Origin: Tachypleus tridentatus | Lineage: Eukaryota > Arthropoda > Merostomata > Xiphosura > Limulidae | DNA: 64,000 bases | Direction: 5' to 3' | NCBI RefSeq assembly: GCF_004210375.1 | Contig: NW_027467782.1 | Span: forward strand, 33,903,771 to 33,967,770 | Shown here: positions 1 to 12,722 of the stretch, in pieces | Position numbering within the stretch: position 1 is the stretch's first letter | Layout of the letters: each line of letters starts with the position of its first letter | The notes under the pieces: model-generated | What the model was told of the DNA's origin: nothing | What the model saw: only the letters and a program-made list of their open reading frames with translations | Databases searched by the model: none | Translations under genes and position numbers: made by a program

Positions 1-197
1 CTAGATAGAAGGCAGCTAGTCATCACCACCCACTGCCAACTCTCGGGCTTCTATTTTACCAACAAATAGTGGGATTGAGTCTCACATTATAACAACCTCA
101 TGACTGAAAGGGTGAGCATGTTTGGTGTGACGGGGATTCAAACCCGCGACTCTCGTGTTATGAGTTGAGTGCCTTAACCACCTGGCCATGCCAGACC
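1..197 (-). mobile_element. SINE-A copy, cut by the window start
   Basis: tRNA-derived SINE, minus-oriented. The tRNA-like head lies at the right (about 125-197), with a B-box-like stretch reading on the minus strand as GGGTTTGAATCCCC. The body continues leftwards through the family-typical unit around 1-120 (AGCTAGTCATCACCACCC and CAAATAGTGGGATTGA). The (AAAC)n tail would lie before position 1. Several CpG sites of the younger copies are changed to TG or CA, so this is an older copy. Confidence 0.85.
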
Positions 198-3100
198 AAA
201 TATGCAAGGGATCTTCAAGTCAATAGACAGGACTTAAGTATTTTATCACAGAATTACACGACCCTGACCATTATATCACACTGATTACAAATATCCCAAA
301 ACATTTTAACAAGCATCTCAAAATCTTTGGACCATCAGTTTTATTTGGCAGTCTCCACAAGGGGAAGTTTTAAGGTGTTAAACAGTTTTAAGAATTTCCA
401 AAGACTAACTACCACATAACATTAATTTTTTTAAATGCATGTGACAATCATTCTCTTGTAATTCCATTGTTGGTTAGGGTGGTATTACTTTATTACTTGC
501 ATTTGAATATCACTCTTATACATTCTAAATTACTTTTTGTGTTACTACTTACTTACACAGGACCTCATGATTATAAAGAGAGCAACATGCCTACCTTAAG
601 CTACAGGTTCAGTATGAGAAGTTAATTTTTTATTAATGGAAGCTCCTTGAAAAAAGGCATACAAAAGAGATGATGAGTTAATAGTGTGAAACTGTCCTCG
701 TTTTCTTGTAATGAAATTTTTTATTGGAAGTAAAAAAACTGATATATAAAATATTTTTACAGACTCATCTTGTGTTATCCCTATTACTAACAGTAAACCT
801 TCTTGAATTTACAATTGAAGGTAAAGAGAGCTTTGAGAACATGGCTGTATCATGCTAAAAATATCCCTGGAAAAATGTTAATTTACTTTATTCAGTGAAC
901 TTTCTTCAAAGATAATAACAGCTGGGGCAAAATCTTGCTATTTGCCAATCAGCTATTTAAGGGGGAAGATATACATACAAACGTGATCACCAAATGGGAA
1001 TGACTAGGGTTGTAAAATTTGTACAAGGATTATAACATAGGATGGGAAATCAAAAGATGGAATCTCTAACAGAAAAATGTAAAAATGTCTTAACTGAAGA
1101 TAAATAGCAATGTATAAATAAACTTCTGTTTAATCCAGATTGTTAAATCCTCATTCTTCATAATGAACATTATGAAATGATTCAAGCAAATAACTCAAAA
1201 TATTCAAATATCCTGTATCATGTTAAAAATTCAGTAAATTTTCTTTTTCCTTCACAACCACTGTACTTAATATCACATTAGGACATATGATTGCATGAAC
1301 AAAAGAAAGAGGAACACTAAAAAATTTATCAGACAAGGATACATTGCTACAGCTGTACCAAACTATCCTTAAAACATCTCAAACTGAATGTTATGAAATA
1401 AAATATAATGCCACAATAATAATGTATGTTGAATAAAGTTGTGATGTTTACTTCCATAAAAATAATTTTACATCATTATAAGCAGAAGTATCAAATGAGA
1501 GGAACATCTTGATATTGTGTCATAAAAATTGTCTTCTTATTTTAGTTGTTAAAAACAAACAGTAACAAAGGCTGTAGATTATATTCATCACGTTTTTATG
1601 ACCTACAAATGAAATGATGTCTGATAAAAGTACTTGAGGGAGAAGTATATGTATCTAGAGTTGCATAGTAAATGTTACTACAAAGAACTGTGACCATACA
1701 GCAATATCTGTAAGTCACACACATCCTATAATAAAAACAATCTACAAAAAACATTTTGGAAACTATGTACTAGTCATTCTGTTAACAACTGTATTATTAT
1801 TTCTTAACTTAAAAAACAACAACCAACATCTCATTGAAGTATGCTTGTTTGTTATTGGATAAAACAACATAGTTTCATATAATATAGTACTCGTAAATAC
1901 ATACAAATTACTGTTTAAAACATTAAAATTAACACCAGCTAACAAAACGACACTAAGTATACAATTAACTTTTAATGTATTCTATCCATTCATCCATCCA
2001 ATATTTTCAGAAACCAAAACAAGTAATAAATATACTGTGTACATAAACATGTAAATATTGCTCTATATACAACTCAAGCAAAAAAATGGTGTTATTAAAT
2101 AGGATAAATTTACCAAAAACTTATAAACTGATTTTATGGAAATTGTTTGGTTTGCACACAAAAGGCACTTGAAAACTATCTCCCAAAAACTCAGCAACAA
2201 AGGTATAAACAGATAAGTTACAATAAACTATTTTGTGGAAAACAAATGTAACCCACAAACAAAAAAAACATACAATGTACAACACAGATAAATATCTTTC
2301 TCAGTTACTGAACAAAAAACATTCCACAAAACTTGATTTCTTCAAACTGAAAAATATCAACATCTAACACAACCAGAAAAATAAATATGTTATACAGTTT
2401 CTTTGTAGCAGTTATAAGTTTATAATGATTAATAAAATATTTTCCAAACACACACACACACAAAAATAGTTCTGACTTGTTTTATTTGAAGTCTACTTAT
2501 AAATATTATGTCTTAAAGTTAGTTTCTCTGATCAATTTTTATCATTTACACAAAAGCAAAAGCATGACAATATTATCAAATTTTATAACCTTTTAACTAG
2601 TGTTAAAATCCCAATTGAGTTAAATGGTTTTAGCTGTTTCCAGAAGTGTAAAACTAAGCATAAAGAAGCACTTCATAGTTCAAAACATCAAAGCAATATA
2701 CACATATTTACACTAATTATTCATGTCCACAGTAACATACTATTCTGAAAAAAAATTGCCTATGGTCAAAACAAAGTAATACAAAAGGCTGGGACAAGAA
2801 ACAACTAAATGTTGAACATTCAAGAGTAAGCAGTTTGAATCATGATGTGACCATTGAAGTCCAACCTGACAAAATGGATTGTAAACAACTAAGAGTTTTT
2901 GTGAAAACATTTAAGAAACACAGAGGCTGATACCTTACAGAAGTTTCCACCCTTCATGATGGTTATTAGCTTACAAATATTTTGAACCCTTAAGACAACT
3001 AATGGTCACAGAAAATGTTAACCCTTATCACTAATCTCTGTAACTGTTGAAGGCCTGTGCAAGGGAACTTGCACTATCATTAACAAATTGTTTTATATTA

Positions 3101-6045
3101 GTTAAAAGGCCACTCTGACTTTTTTTCCCAACAAATAACAAAAACAAAACATGAAAAGTTTTTACTCACTATCTAAACATGGCTATCTTTTGTGAGAATT
3201 TTATATTGCTCTGTACCTTTTTCATTTGTCTGAATCTCTTGAGTATCTAATATGATTCACAATAGGTATTCCATGAATTAAAAAAACAACAACATGATAT
3301 AGTACTATACTTGTACTAACATAAATTAATATGTAAATCAGGGAGTACTAAGTCTTCTGTTTACAATCAGTAACAGGAGTAATGTTACAAAAATTCTTCT
3401 TCATTAACAAATGTTTACTAGTAGTTCCAATGCTGTAAACATCTACAAGTTTGGGATCTTCAAAATTGGTATTTCATATAACAAACAAATTAAACAAACA
3501 GAAGCAGAAACAGTATAGTGCTAGAGACAAAAAAAAACCCTTAATGTTTAATTACATCTCTCCCATGAGCAGTCAAATTTATAAATGAAAAAGCATGAAT
3601 GATATTAAAAAAAAGCAACACTTAATGATTGTAATTATGAAAAAAAATGGATCTTAACATATTTTTCATGAAGTATGTATTATTCATACAAACAATGTAA
3701 ATTATATTACCTTATTATTAACTGCAATGGACTATTCCACTAAAACCTCTTTGCAAAGGAAAAGTATTTAACTACACCATCTACCAAATAGTGGGGTTTA
3801 TTTAATGTAAAGTACAAAAACTGTTGAAAACTATACCACCATAATAACCTGATGATGTATCATTCATTATGAGCTGAAAATGCACTTTACAACATAGCTA
3901 ATAATTATTTTATCTAATTAGTCAATTACAATTCAACCAGTAGCATACTTATATGACAAGTAAAATGCACAACTTTAAATGTTTCATAAAAGTTAAGCAC
4001 AACTAACTTCTTTCAGTGTCAAATTATTAGAGAAACATGTCAAACATTATTCCCATTTTTTAAGAATCTTTAAAAGTTCTTTTCCCATTTGTAGACTATC
4101 CTACCAAACATTTCTTACAAGCATGAGATGTGAGATTTATTTCAAAATAAACTGAACACTGGCTTTCAGATACGCAGCTCGTAAATATGTTTAATATTGA
4201 GTAAAAACCAGCTGCCAGCTCTAAGTGTCTGATGTAAGTAGAGGATGAAAAGTCTGTTTATACAATGACAAACAAATTATACTACTGTGTAATATTACTA
4301 CAGACATATTTGTTTTGTATATGTAACAAATAAACTGAATTATTCTATAGTAGTAACATCATATGCTCTTCTGCATTAGTTTGGTAAACAACTTTGTCAA
4401 ATTATTTAGCACCACAAAACAGTCACCTTATAGCAACATCAAGGTACAGCACAGTGACAATCATTTAGCCACTTTTTCATGGTTGTAGTACTGTTTGTTT
4501 GTTTTTAGCATCTCCCACTACATTAGAGTATTACCATATTAGCACATAACCATTTTTTATTCCCTTGTCATAATACTGTGATTTTCTAGTGTCTGCCATT
4601 AGGTTGCAGCAGTTGTGGTATAGTAACAATCATTTTACCATTTATGGATTATTATAACACAATGTATTCTTAGCACCCTTCATGATGTTACAGCATACCA
4701 GTCAACTATACCTAAATTATTGTACATAATACTAACTGTTCTCTCCTGTATTGTCTGCTTACCATTTTACTTCACCACATACCAGGTTGGCAATTTTACT
4801 TTGCATCCACATGAAAATGTTTCTTCCAGTAATAACTGGGACCACACTTGAGAAACTGTATTAAGTACCATTCTAAAAATCTCATAAAGGCCCTTGGTGT
4901 TTGTTTTGAAAACATATCTTTACAGATATTGTTTATACAGATGACTCTCTTAACACAACTATATCAGTGTGTTGAATCATAAAGAAGACAGTTTAGATCT
5001 ATCATAGCTGCTATTTATTATACTACAAGGTTTGTTTATATTCTAATATCTGTATGTAACTTTACAATTAGTTGTTAAGTTATGTTCAGAAAACACGAGG
5101 AATTCAGTTGTGTCACAACAACAGTTTATAAGATGATTCAAGTTAATTTTCTACTATCTATATATTACCTTGAGACCAAACAGTTATGAGCTAGCTATTA
5201 AATCAAATGGAAAATTAGAACAGAACTATTACATGTACCACAATAGCAACATGTTAATTTACCTAGTGATTTCTTGAAATGTCTACATTCATACTATAAT
5301 GAAGTTTTTTTTTCCCTAAATTTCTAAATCAGTTAGAAACCTTATGAATTTTATTTTTTTTATGTTAGAAAATATTTCAGTGTTTGTCTTATATTGTAAT
5401 ATTTTACTTATAATTTCACTCAAGGTATAATTATTAATAGACTAATACACTAAAATCTGCCAGACAACACTGACCCGTGTTTAATGTCTTTTTTTATTAT
5501 TTGTGTTATGATTACAATTTAATTATAATATCAAACTTCCCTCAGAATCACACTTTCCCTATTCTATAACACAATAAATGGGCTAAACAAAAAGTGATTT
5601 AAAACTGAGAAATAAAGCAACACATGGGTCAAATAATTTTAATAATTTAGTGTTATAAACGTTTTTGTCTCTCACAAAATTTTAAAACTATATAGCCAAA
5701 CAATTAAAAACTGGTCAATATATTTTGTTAGAAATAAGTAGAAAGTGCACTTCTCGGCCTAATTTCCTTGTAAGGCAAATATTAATATGGTAAGCTCTGC
5801 TGCTAGAACTATCCATTTTTTAACAAAACTGTGGTCATGATAAGAATCTTTATATTTTATTAATGTTAACTGAAAGCCTGGTTCAGTCACTTCTCAGAAT
5901 AATTGATATCAATGTTCTTGACATTGAACAGTCACATTTTACTAATTCATTAAACACACAAAAAACTGAATGGATACTTTCCATCAAGCCAGTAATTATA
6001 GGAAACCAAAATATGTAACAAAGGGAAGAATTAAGTACAATTATA
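198..6045. other. AT-rich non-coding stretch
   Basis: I see no supportable gene in these 5.8 kb. The sequence is strongly AT-rich, with short A and T runs and a short (CA)n tract near 2450-2463. Its right part may include the 3' UTR of the minus-strand exon at 6046-6124, because that exon ends in a stop codon and reads leftwards. No repeat of the families recognised elsewhere in the window was evident. Confidence 0.5.
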
Positions 6046-6124
6046 CTAATCACTGTTTGATGTTAACTGTCTGAGCTGTTTTAGGGCAGTTTCTACCAAC
6101 TTCTTCTTGTCTGCTTCTCTCACC
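6046..6124 (-). CDS. Candidate terminal coding exon of an unidentified host gene
   Basis: On the minus strand an acceptor-like tract (TTTACTCCCTTAAG) is followed by an open reading frame with the peptide VREADKKKLVETALKQLRQL, a few further residues, and then a TAG stop at about 6046. The lysine/glutamate-rich, probably helical peptide is out of character for the surrounding AT-rich DNA, which favours real coding sequence. I do not recognise the protein. The 79-bp length, the phase and the acceptor are inferred, and a chance ORF cannot be excluded. It may belong to the same gene as the candidate exon at 10424-10480, since both are on the minus strand and would be in the right order. Confidence 0.4.
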
Positions 6125-7109
6125 CTTAAGGGAGTAAAGAACATTAATTCACACTAAAAGTATGGATAGGTCAAATTAATATTTTAAAAAATTAGTAAAT
6201 TATATTATTAAAATTGTACAAATCCTTTTCATTCACAAGACTGAACAAGACCTACCTAAAAAAAAATAAGACCCTTTAAAAAATGTTGCATTATTTGAAA
6301 CTTGTATTTTTTATCAATAATTTTATTTCTAAAACAACTTGAAAGGTAGTTATACACTTTTCATAAATAAATAAACTTTGGTTCAAAAAACATGCATTAT
6401 AAAATATAAAGTGTAAACACACCATTGTAAAGTAAAAAAAACAAACAAACTTTTTATCTTTATAACACAAATTCATCAATCAATCAACTCTTTTACAAGT
6501 CTGCACACACACAAATTTGCCCAAAACAATGTTTTAGGTAACACTGCATAACAAATCATTTGCTACTAGAGAAAACTCAAGTGATTCTTGGTAGTTAACT
6601 AGTTTTGGTTTCAGATACGTAATCAAAATTTGTCCATCACCTCTAGATTTTAAGATACTGTAGTATCTCACTACTTTATCAACAATATGTGGAATACCAT
6701 ACAATCAGCTCAGTTCAATAGGTTTATACTGTGAAATTAAGTTTACATAGAAAGTTTAATGAACAAAAGGAATAAATTTTTGATAACTTCAAACAGTAAC
6801 TGTATTGTATTGGTGTAAAACTCCATATATATTGTTTATATGTGCTACTTGTTCTTGATAAAATTATAATGACTTGCACCAATTTTGCTTCATTCCCATG
6901 TTCACCTTTTCTGCACAGGAATATTTGAGGAGTCCCTCAACTGAGCTTAAAATGGGCAGAGTGATACACCTCTCTCTCAACTGCTTTTCACTCACTCACT
7001 CAGTTGGTTACTTTGTCTGGCTCTGCCCGCACTCAAAACAAAGTCCATCTTCCTCACATCATACCTGTGATATAATCACTTTCACTTCAAGTAAAGTCCA
7101 AAAAACCAC
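6125..7109. other. No gene seen
   Basis: AT-rich DNA that could be intron of the gene suggested by the candidate exons on either side. The right end (about 6870-7109) is less AT-rich and may be an unrecognisable N-terminal part of the decayed element that follows. Confidence 0.4.
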
Positions 7110-8470
7110 CTAAACAGTTTATGCTACATTTGTCTTGTACAGTTTCCAAATCTGGCTTCACACAGTGGCTAAATAAAAGAAGAGCAATTGTGTCATTTAC
7201 AATTTCAATGATACAGTGTGAGCCCAAACATCATCTAACTTACTGTTATTTTTGCATTAATATTTCTGGATATTCAGACAAAACTAAACAATACACTAAA
7301 TATCCAGAGATTGCATCTGTGATGAAACCAGTACCTCATGGGGATGATTTTCTTGTGTCACATCCAGCAGCAAAGTGGGAAATAGAAGTTATACTGCAAA
7401 AAAGACAATGAATGATCTTTACTTCCTTCATTTAATAATTTTACCCCTGTGGCATCTCAGCATAAACTGCCTCATCTGATCACACAAGATGAACTAAATG
7501 ATCAGATTTGTGACTTGTTTTATACTGAAACAGCATGGGGAACTTTCATTTACGGCAATGGAATTTATCATAAAAGTCTTGCTTCTCACTACAGCATGCA
7601 AGATACTTTGTGTTTCTGTACAAATGTTGATGCACTAATTGAAGAATCAAGTACTGATTATACTCTCAAGAAAGAAAACATTTTACCCATTCATCTAAAG
7701 TTAGTGTGAAAATTGTGCTTTTACATAATGGGAACACTAAGCCATTGGTTCCTGTTGTTAATGCTGTGAACACAGTAGAACATGCAGCTTATTCCTGAAG
7801 CAATCAAATATCCACTACTGCTAAGTCCATAAAGTGAGTAAACCAAACACTGTAGCTTTTTGTCTGTCTGGGATAGCCAATATCATAAAATTAATTAAAA
7901 AAAACGGAATGGCCAGTGAGAGAATTACGTTCCAGGAAAACAGAAAGTTGAGTTCCAACTTTCAGTGAATCATCAAGATATATTTCTTTCATCACTCCAT
8001 CTATCTTATAAGTTTCAAAAAGTTAGTGAAGTAAAAACTAAAAGGTGGTATCTTTGTTGGGCCACAGATTTGGGAAGTGCTGATGAATGGTGATTTTGAA
8101 ACACTACTCAGTCAGAAAGAACTTACTGCTAGGAAATCACTCAAACTGGTTGTTAAAGTTTTCTTAGGAATTTACAGAGATGAAAACTATGTTGTGATGA
8201 TTAATGATATCCCTGAGAACTAGAGGAAAACTGGGTCCAAGATGTCACTAAATTTACACTTCTCACATTTTTAATTAAGCTTCTTATCAAATATCTAGGT
8301 GCAGTGAGCAATAATCTTGGTGAGCACTTCCCTCAAGTTATGTCTATAATAGAACAGTAATATCAAGAAAGACAGTGGAATACTGTGATGATGGAAGATT
8401 ACTGTTGATTCTTATAGCATGAAACTAAAAACATACATAAAAGATACAACAAGTCTGTCAGGTATTTTGT
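7110..8470 (+). pseudogene. Decayed copy of a repeated arthropod protein family of unknown function
   Basis: Pieces of one protein run in order through different frames. At 7121-7411 lies a Cys-containing segment (EPKHHLTYCYFCINISGYS) followed by a KPVPHGDD motif. At 7449-7709 lies LITQDELNDQICDLFY and a CTNVDALIEESS segment. Between 7740 and 8110 there are short collinear pieces including VEFQLSVNHQDIFLSSLHL. At about 8060-8270 lies GPQIWEV, KSLKLVVKVFLGIYRDENY and KMSLNLHF. From memory, this order of motifs (ExKNHxxDCYFC, PVxHxxxxPVP, FLGNxxxENY, MSLKxHFLxSHLDFF, GERFHQD) belongs to a ~700-residue protein found in many copies in spiders, aphids and related genomes, which suggests a mobile element. 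Many stops and frameshifts show that it is dead. The function of the family is unknown to me. Confidence 0.65.
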
Positions 8471-10423
8471 AAAAAGAAATAAAAAATAATACCATGATGA
8501 AAGTTTTAAATATAGCTTAAGTGTATTTTCAGTATATAATTACATGTTGTTTTTGAACATTCTTAAATGCAATTTTCAATAAATAAATAAAGTTATCAGA
8601 GTGTTATTTTCATAATATATAAGAATATTTAGAATAAACCTAACATAGCTCAAAAACTAGAGGTGATCAGTAATATTCAACAATTTTTAGAATCAGGATC
8701 AACAAACTACTCATGAACAGTTGTATTTTTATTGTGGTAGAGAAGCTTCTTTTGTGCACAGTGTAACTTCTACTAAACATATAATTACTGTGACTCAAAC
8801 ACTTATATGCTTTACATATTTCTACAAATTACTTTCATTGAATGACTTAAGGATATTTCAACACACAAACAAAAAACATGAATTTTATCTCATAACTAAA
8901 AGCTGGTAGTTAAAACCATATGTAACTTCTGTTATAAAGAAGCTTACACATAGAACAACCTTAAATATAAAATTTTCAAAATTACTTACAGATCAACCTA
9001 TACAAAATATATACTTCATGATATTCCTACAAGTATCTATATTCTTAGTTATGCCAACTAACAAGACATGCTTTAACAGATATGAGGTGTTCTTTCATTA
9101 TAAAAAGCCTAGACACCTAGTTATCATAAAAAAAGGTGAGGAAAACTATTGTATTTATATGCAAGAAAGTATCAATTAATTGTGCAAATTTGTGGTAAGC
9201 ACTGTTAAATATATGAATAAACAAACATTCTGAATTCAAGTGGTTTTCTACTAAATGAAACTAATTATGGCTAAATTAACTAACACATTTATGATTATTA
9301 ACTTCAAAATGTAAAATAGAATTTTAATTATAAACATTATACCATAAATTTAAGATTTTATTTCTATCTATCTTAGAAAAATAATATATTAATAATATTT
9401 ATCTACTTTGTATTCAATGTTTTATTACTCTCACATTACACGTGGAGATGAAAATGTCAGAATGTTTATTTAATTTGAAGCATTGGAACCTATCATCTTG
9501 TGAATATGTGCAAATTGTATGCATGTATGATTAACTGACTACACAACAGACATTCAACTATTATTAAACTCTAGACAGTTAAAACTGATTCATTAATAAT
9601 TATGGTATTAATACAGAGAATTCTCAGGTTATGTTTAATATATTACAATGATAAAAAACATCTATGGAGAGAAACTTTTTGGTAATAAAATCTACAACTT
9701 TTTCCAACTTCTGATCAAAACAAAATACCTACATAGTTCAAATAAAAATTAAATGAGTAATGAATATTATGTACATCTAACATATCACCATACTAATGAT
9801 GATCAGAAGGGTGTCATGGAACCCTCAATGCAAGCAAAGTTTTTGCTATAATCCCAAACACAAGATTCAGCTGCTTAGAAGGTTTAGTTTTGTTCTAAAC
9901 ACATACCTTAAGATAACAATGCAAAATAATCCTCATAAACAAATATATATATATATCAAACAATTTAACCAATACTAAAAATAAACTAACATTAAAGAAA
10001 GAAAAAATAAAACATTACTTTATTCAGAGTCTACAACTATTTATCATCTTACCTTCATTCTTTCTAAATTTGTATTTACACCTGTTAAAGGCTAGTTGAG
10101 AAACTAAATAAGACTTAACTTTTAATTTAAAAAATGAAACTTGACATCTTGCAGGACACATCTTGAAGTAAGACATCAATAGTATCAGGTATCTTAAGGG
10201 CAACATATGACTAGGTAACTAAACATACAACTTTTAAGGTGGCTATATGTTTTCATTTTCCTTTTTTAAAAATCAAAACATGCATAATAATTATTGGAAA
10301 GACTAACAATTTATAATAAAGCAGTATAGAGTGACATTTAAAATTAACTTTGATTACTTTTATGTTCCACTTACTTTTCAAGCAGAACTACAGCAACTTG
10401 TGGGTTTACCCTTCAATACTTAC
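8471..10423. other. No gene seen
   Basis: AT-rich DNA without recognisable repeats or coding signal, possibly an intron on the minus strand. A short splice-like arrangement near 10048-10090 (acceptor TTTAACAG, donor GTAAGAT) frames a segment of about 30 bp, too short to call. Confidence 0.4.
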
Positions 10424-10480
10424 TATTTTCTTGTCCATAGTCATGAAAGTAGGTTGCCCAGTCCCATGTCATGAAAAGAT
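10424..10480 (-). CDS. Candidate 57-bp internal exon of an unidentified host gene
   Basis: On the minus strand an acceptor (ATTTCTAG) and a perfect consensus donor (GTAAGT) enclose 57 bp, exactly 19 codons. Only one of the three frames is open; it reads LFMTWDWATYFHDYGQEN, which is rich in Trp, Tyr, His and Asp and unlike AT-rich noise. I do not recognise the protein. The GT-AG pair, the length divisible by three and the composition support an exon. It could be joined to the candidate terminal exon at 6046-6124. Confidence 0.4.
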
Positions 10481-10763
10481 CTAGAAATTATAAGAAAATA
10501 TAACTACAAAAATTCTACAAGAAAAATTCCAGTGCACCAAAATAAAGTAAACTGTTATATGTAAATTAACTAACAAAATTACAAGAAGAAGGAATTGTAC
10601 ACCGTAAGTCAGAAAGTAATAATAAGAAATCAGTTTTAGTGAAAGGAGACTGATGGACTCTGTGACTAAACTAAAATAATTGGAAGATGTGATATCGAAA
10701 AATATATGTAACTATTTTACGTAGTGGAGTTTCCACAGTTAATACATCTTTAATTATATTTAT

Positions 10764-10809
10764 TTGTTTGTTTTTGAATTTCATGCAATGCTACACGAGG
10801 GCTATCTGC
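10764..10809 (-). mobile_element. SINE-A 3' tail feeding into a minisatellite
   Basis: The segment starts with the (GTTT)n complement of the SINE-A tail and continues with GAGGGCTATCTGCATTAGCC, the standard tail-proximal sequence of SINE-A. The remainder of the SINE, including the tRNA-like head, is absent. In its place the tail-proximal block is repeated in tandem (next entry) and then stops at about 11117. Confidence 0.8.
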
Positions 10810-11117
10810 ATTAGCCATCCCCAATTTAGAAGTGTAAAACTAGACAGAAGTCAGCTAGCTATCCCTAATTTAACAGTGTAAGACTGGAGGGAAGTCAGCT
10901 AGCTATCCCTAATTTAACAGTGTAAGACTAGATGGAAGTCAGCTAGCTATCCATAATTTAACAGTGTAAGACTGGAGGGAAGTCAGCTAGCTATCCATAA
11001 TTTAACAGTGTAAGACTGGAGGGAAGTCAGCTAGCTATCCCTAATTTAACAGTGTAAGACTAAACGGAAGTCAGCTAGCTATCCATAATTTAACAGTGTA
11101 AGACTGGAGGGAATTAC
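10810..11117. repeat. 44-bp minisatellite made from SINE-A sequence, 7 units
   Basis: Seven head-to-tail units start at 10810, 10854, 10898, 10942, 10986, 11030 and 11074, each exactly 44 bp. Each contains TATCC(C/A)TAATTTAACAGTG followed by TAAGACTGGAGGGAAGTCAG. The unit equals the SINE-A block lying between two near-identical heptamers, GCTAGCC and GCTAGTC, which sit 44 bp apart in intact copies such as the one at 24355-24638. The units differ by only a few substitutions, so expansion followed some divergence of the founding SINE. Confidence 0.93.
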
Positions 11118-12561
11118 GTACTTTACATTCACACTTAGACACAACTAGCTATCATCTGATCTTAACATTAGTAACAGAAGGTGTATTTAATGGGCTAAAT
11201 ATAAGCATTGGGTGTAAAACATTATTGTAACAAAGGCTTAGTTGAAACACTACTCCACTGAAACCCTTGGTAATTTTTATCTTACTTTTGTCTATACCTC
11301 AATGTTAATAAACAACTGAAAAAAATATAAATAAAATGCTATCTAACTTATCATGGTGCAATAAGTGAGCCTAGGGTATTATTTGTTTTATAATTAAGCT
11401 TAAAAATGTACTGTGCAATAACTTACTCTAAGCTCAATAAAGACAAAATATCAATTCTAAATCTATATACTTTCTGAATTAAATTGTTTTGTTCTATCAC
11501 CAAAGTTAACAAGAAAAAAAAACAAACCAATATGTATATTAAACATTCACAACATAAATACCATAGTTGACCTAACAATATCAATTGGTAGTTTTGTTAC
11601 AAAACAATGATATAAATTGTAGACCATTACTATTAAAACAAAGAAGCATGACACAAACTGTTTATTATATATATTAACACCAGAGGGACATTTAGAGTGT
11701 TCCTTCTACCACACACATTATACTCTTTAACACTGTAAATACCTGACAGCCATAAAGCTTCTTATTTCCAAAGAATGCAACATGTAGATCTTCAATGTTT
11801 TCAGTTTACTAAAATGTTTAGTTAAAATAAAGTTATTTCAATTTTTAAGTCCATCTCATGCTACGTTTATCATTTTTATAAAGTACTTCATAACTTAATG
11901 TTTCATTAAAAATTCAAAATCTTCCTATTAACAGTAAGCAGCGCCAATCTTTATACATATACTCAAAAGGTGATATACAAAACTAACTTTTATCTCTGTA
12001 TTTCTATAGACTGATGGAACTTTTAGGTGAATAGGTCTATTCAGATACCAATAACTATTTTGAATCTATTCAATGTTACACAGCGTGGCTTTCAAATGCA
12101 TCACTAAACTTTTGGAAAAGAAATATCAATAACTAACATACTGAGCAAGAGCAAGAATTTAAACTGAACAAAATACACTATTCATTTCAAGCAGGCCAAA
12201 CTAGCCTAACAATCCTTTGACTGTTTATTTACATGTAAAACTGAATGAGTGCTTAAATCTTTATCAGTACAACATATAACCCAATAAATGTGACATAAAA
12301 TATCTTAACTCGATTGACTATTATTTATTTAGGATAATAAAGAGCAATGATTAGTAGGGCACATTACAAGTACAGATGTTGATGTCATTTATGTAAATAA
12401 TAACAGAAGGCATTCCTGTCATGTTTAGATGTACATAAAAGAATGTGCACATTACATGAAAGATGGCAGTGACAACAGTTAAAAAATGTTAAAACAGGTT
12501 TCACAGAATAGAAAAATAAAAAGGAATGGGAATTACAGAAAATGATAATGTAAAGAAATAT
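11118..12561. other. No gene seen
   Basis: AT-rich sequence without a recognisable repeat or coding region. Confidence 0.45.
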
Positions 12562-12722
12562 ATAGGAAACAATACTAATATATGGGAAATAGAAAAATTA
12601 ATAAAAATATAGGTGATATTAATATACAGGTAACAAAAAACTAATATACGGGAAATAAAAAAATGAATAGAAATATTGGTGATATTAGTATATAGGAAAC
12701 AATCCTAATATACGGGAAATAG
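12562..12722. repeat. Imperfect 64-66-bp tandem repeat, about 2.5 units
   Basis: Units begin with CTAATATA(T/C)GGGAAAT at about 12574, 12640 and 12704, and share TAGGTGATATTAATATA-like and GGAAACAAT-like blocks. The array directly abuts the 3' end of the RNase H LINE fragment that starts at about 12723. It is therefore either a target-site peculiarity or derived from the element's end. Confidence 0.7.

Noticed and set aside
10810..11117. CRISPR-like array
   Set aside because: The 44-bp units are contiguous without unique spacers and derive from SINE-A. This is a tandem repeat in a eukaryotic genome.
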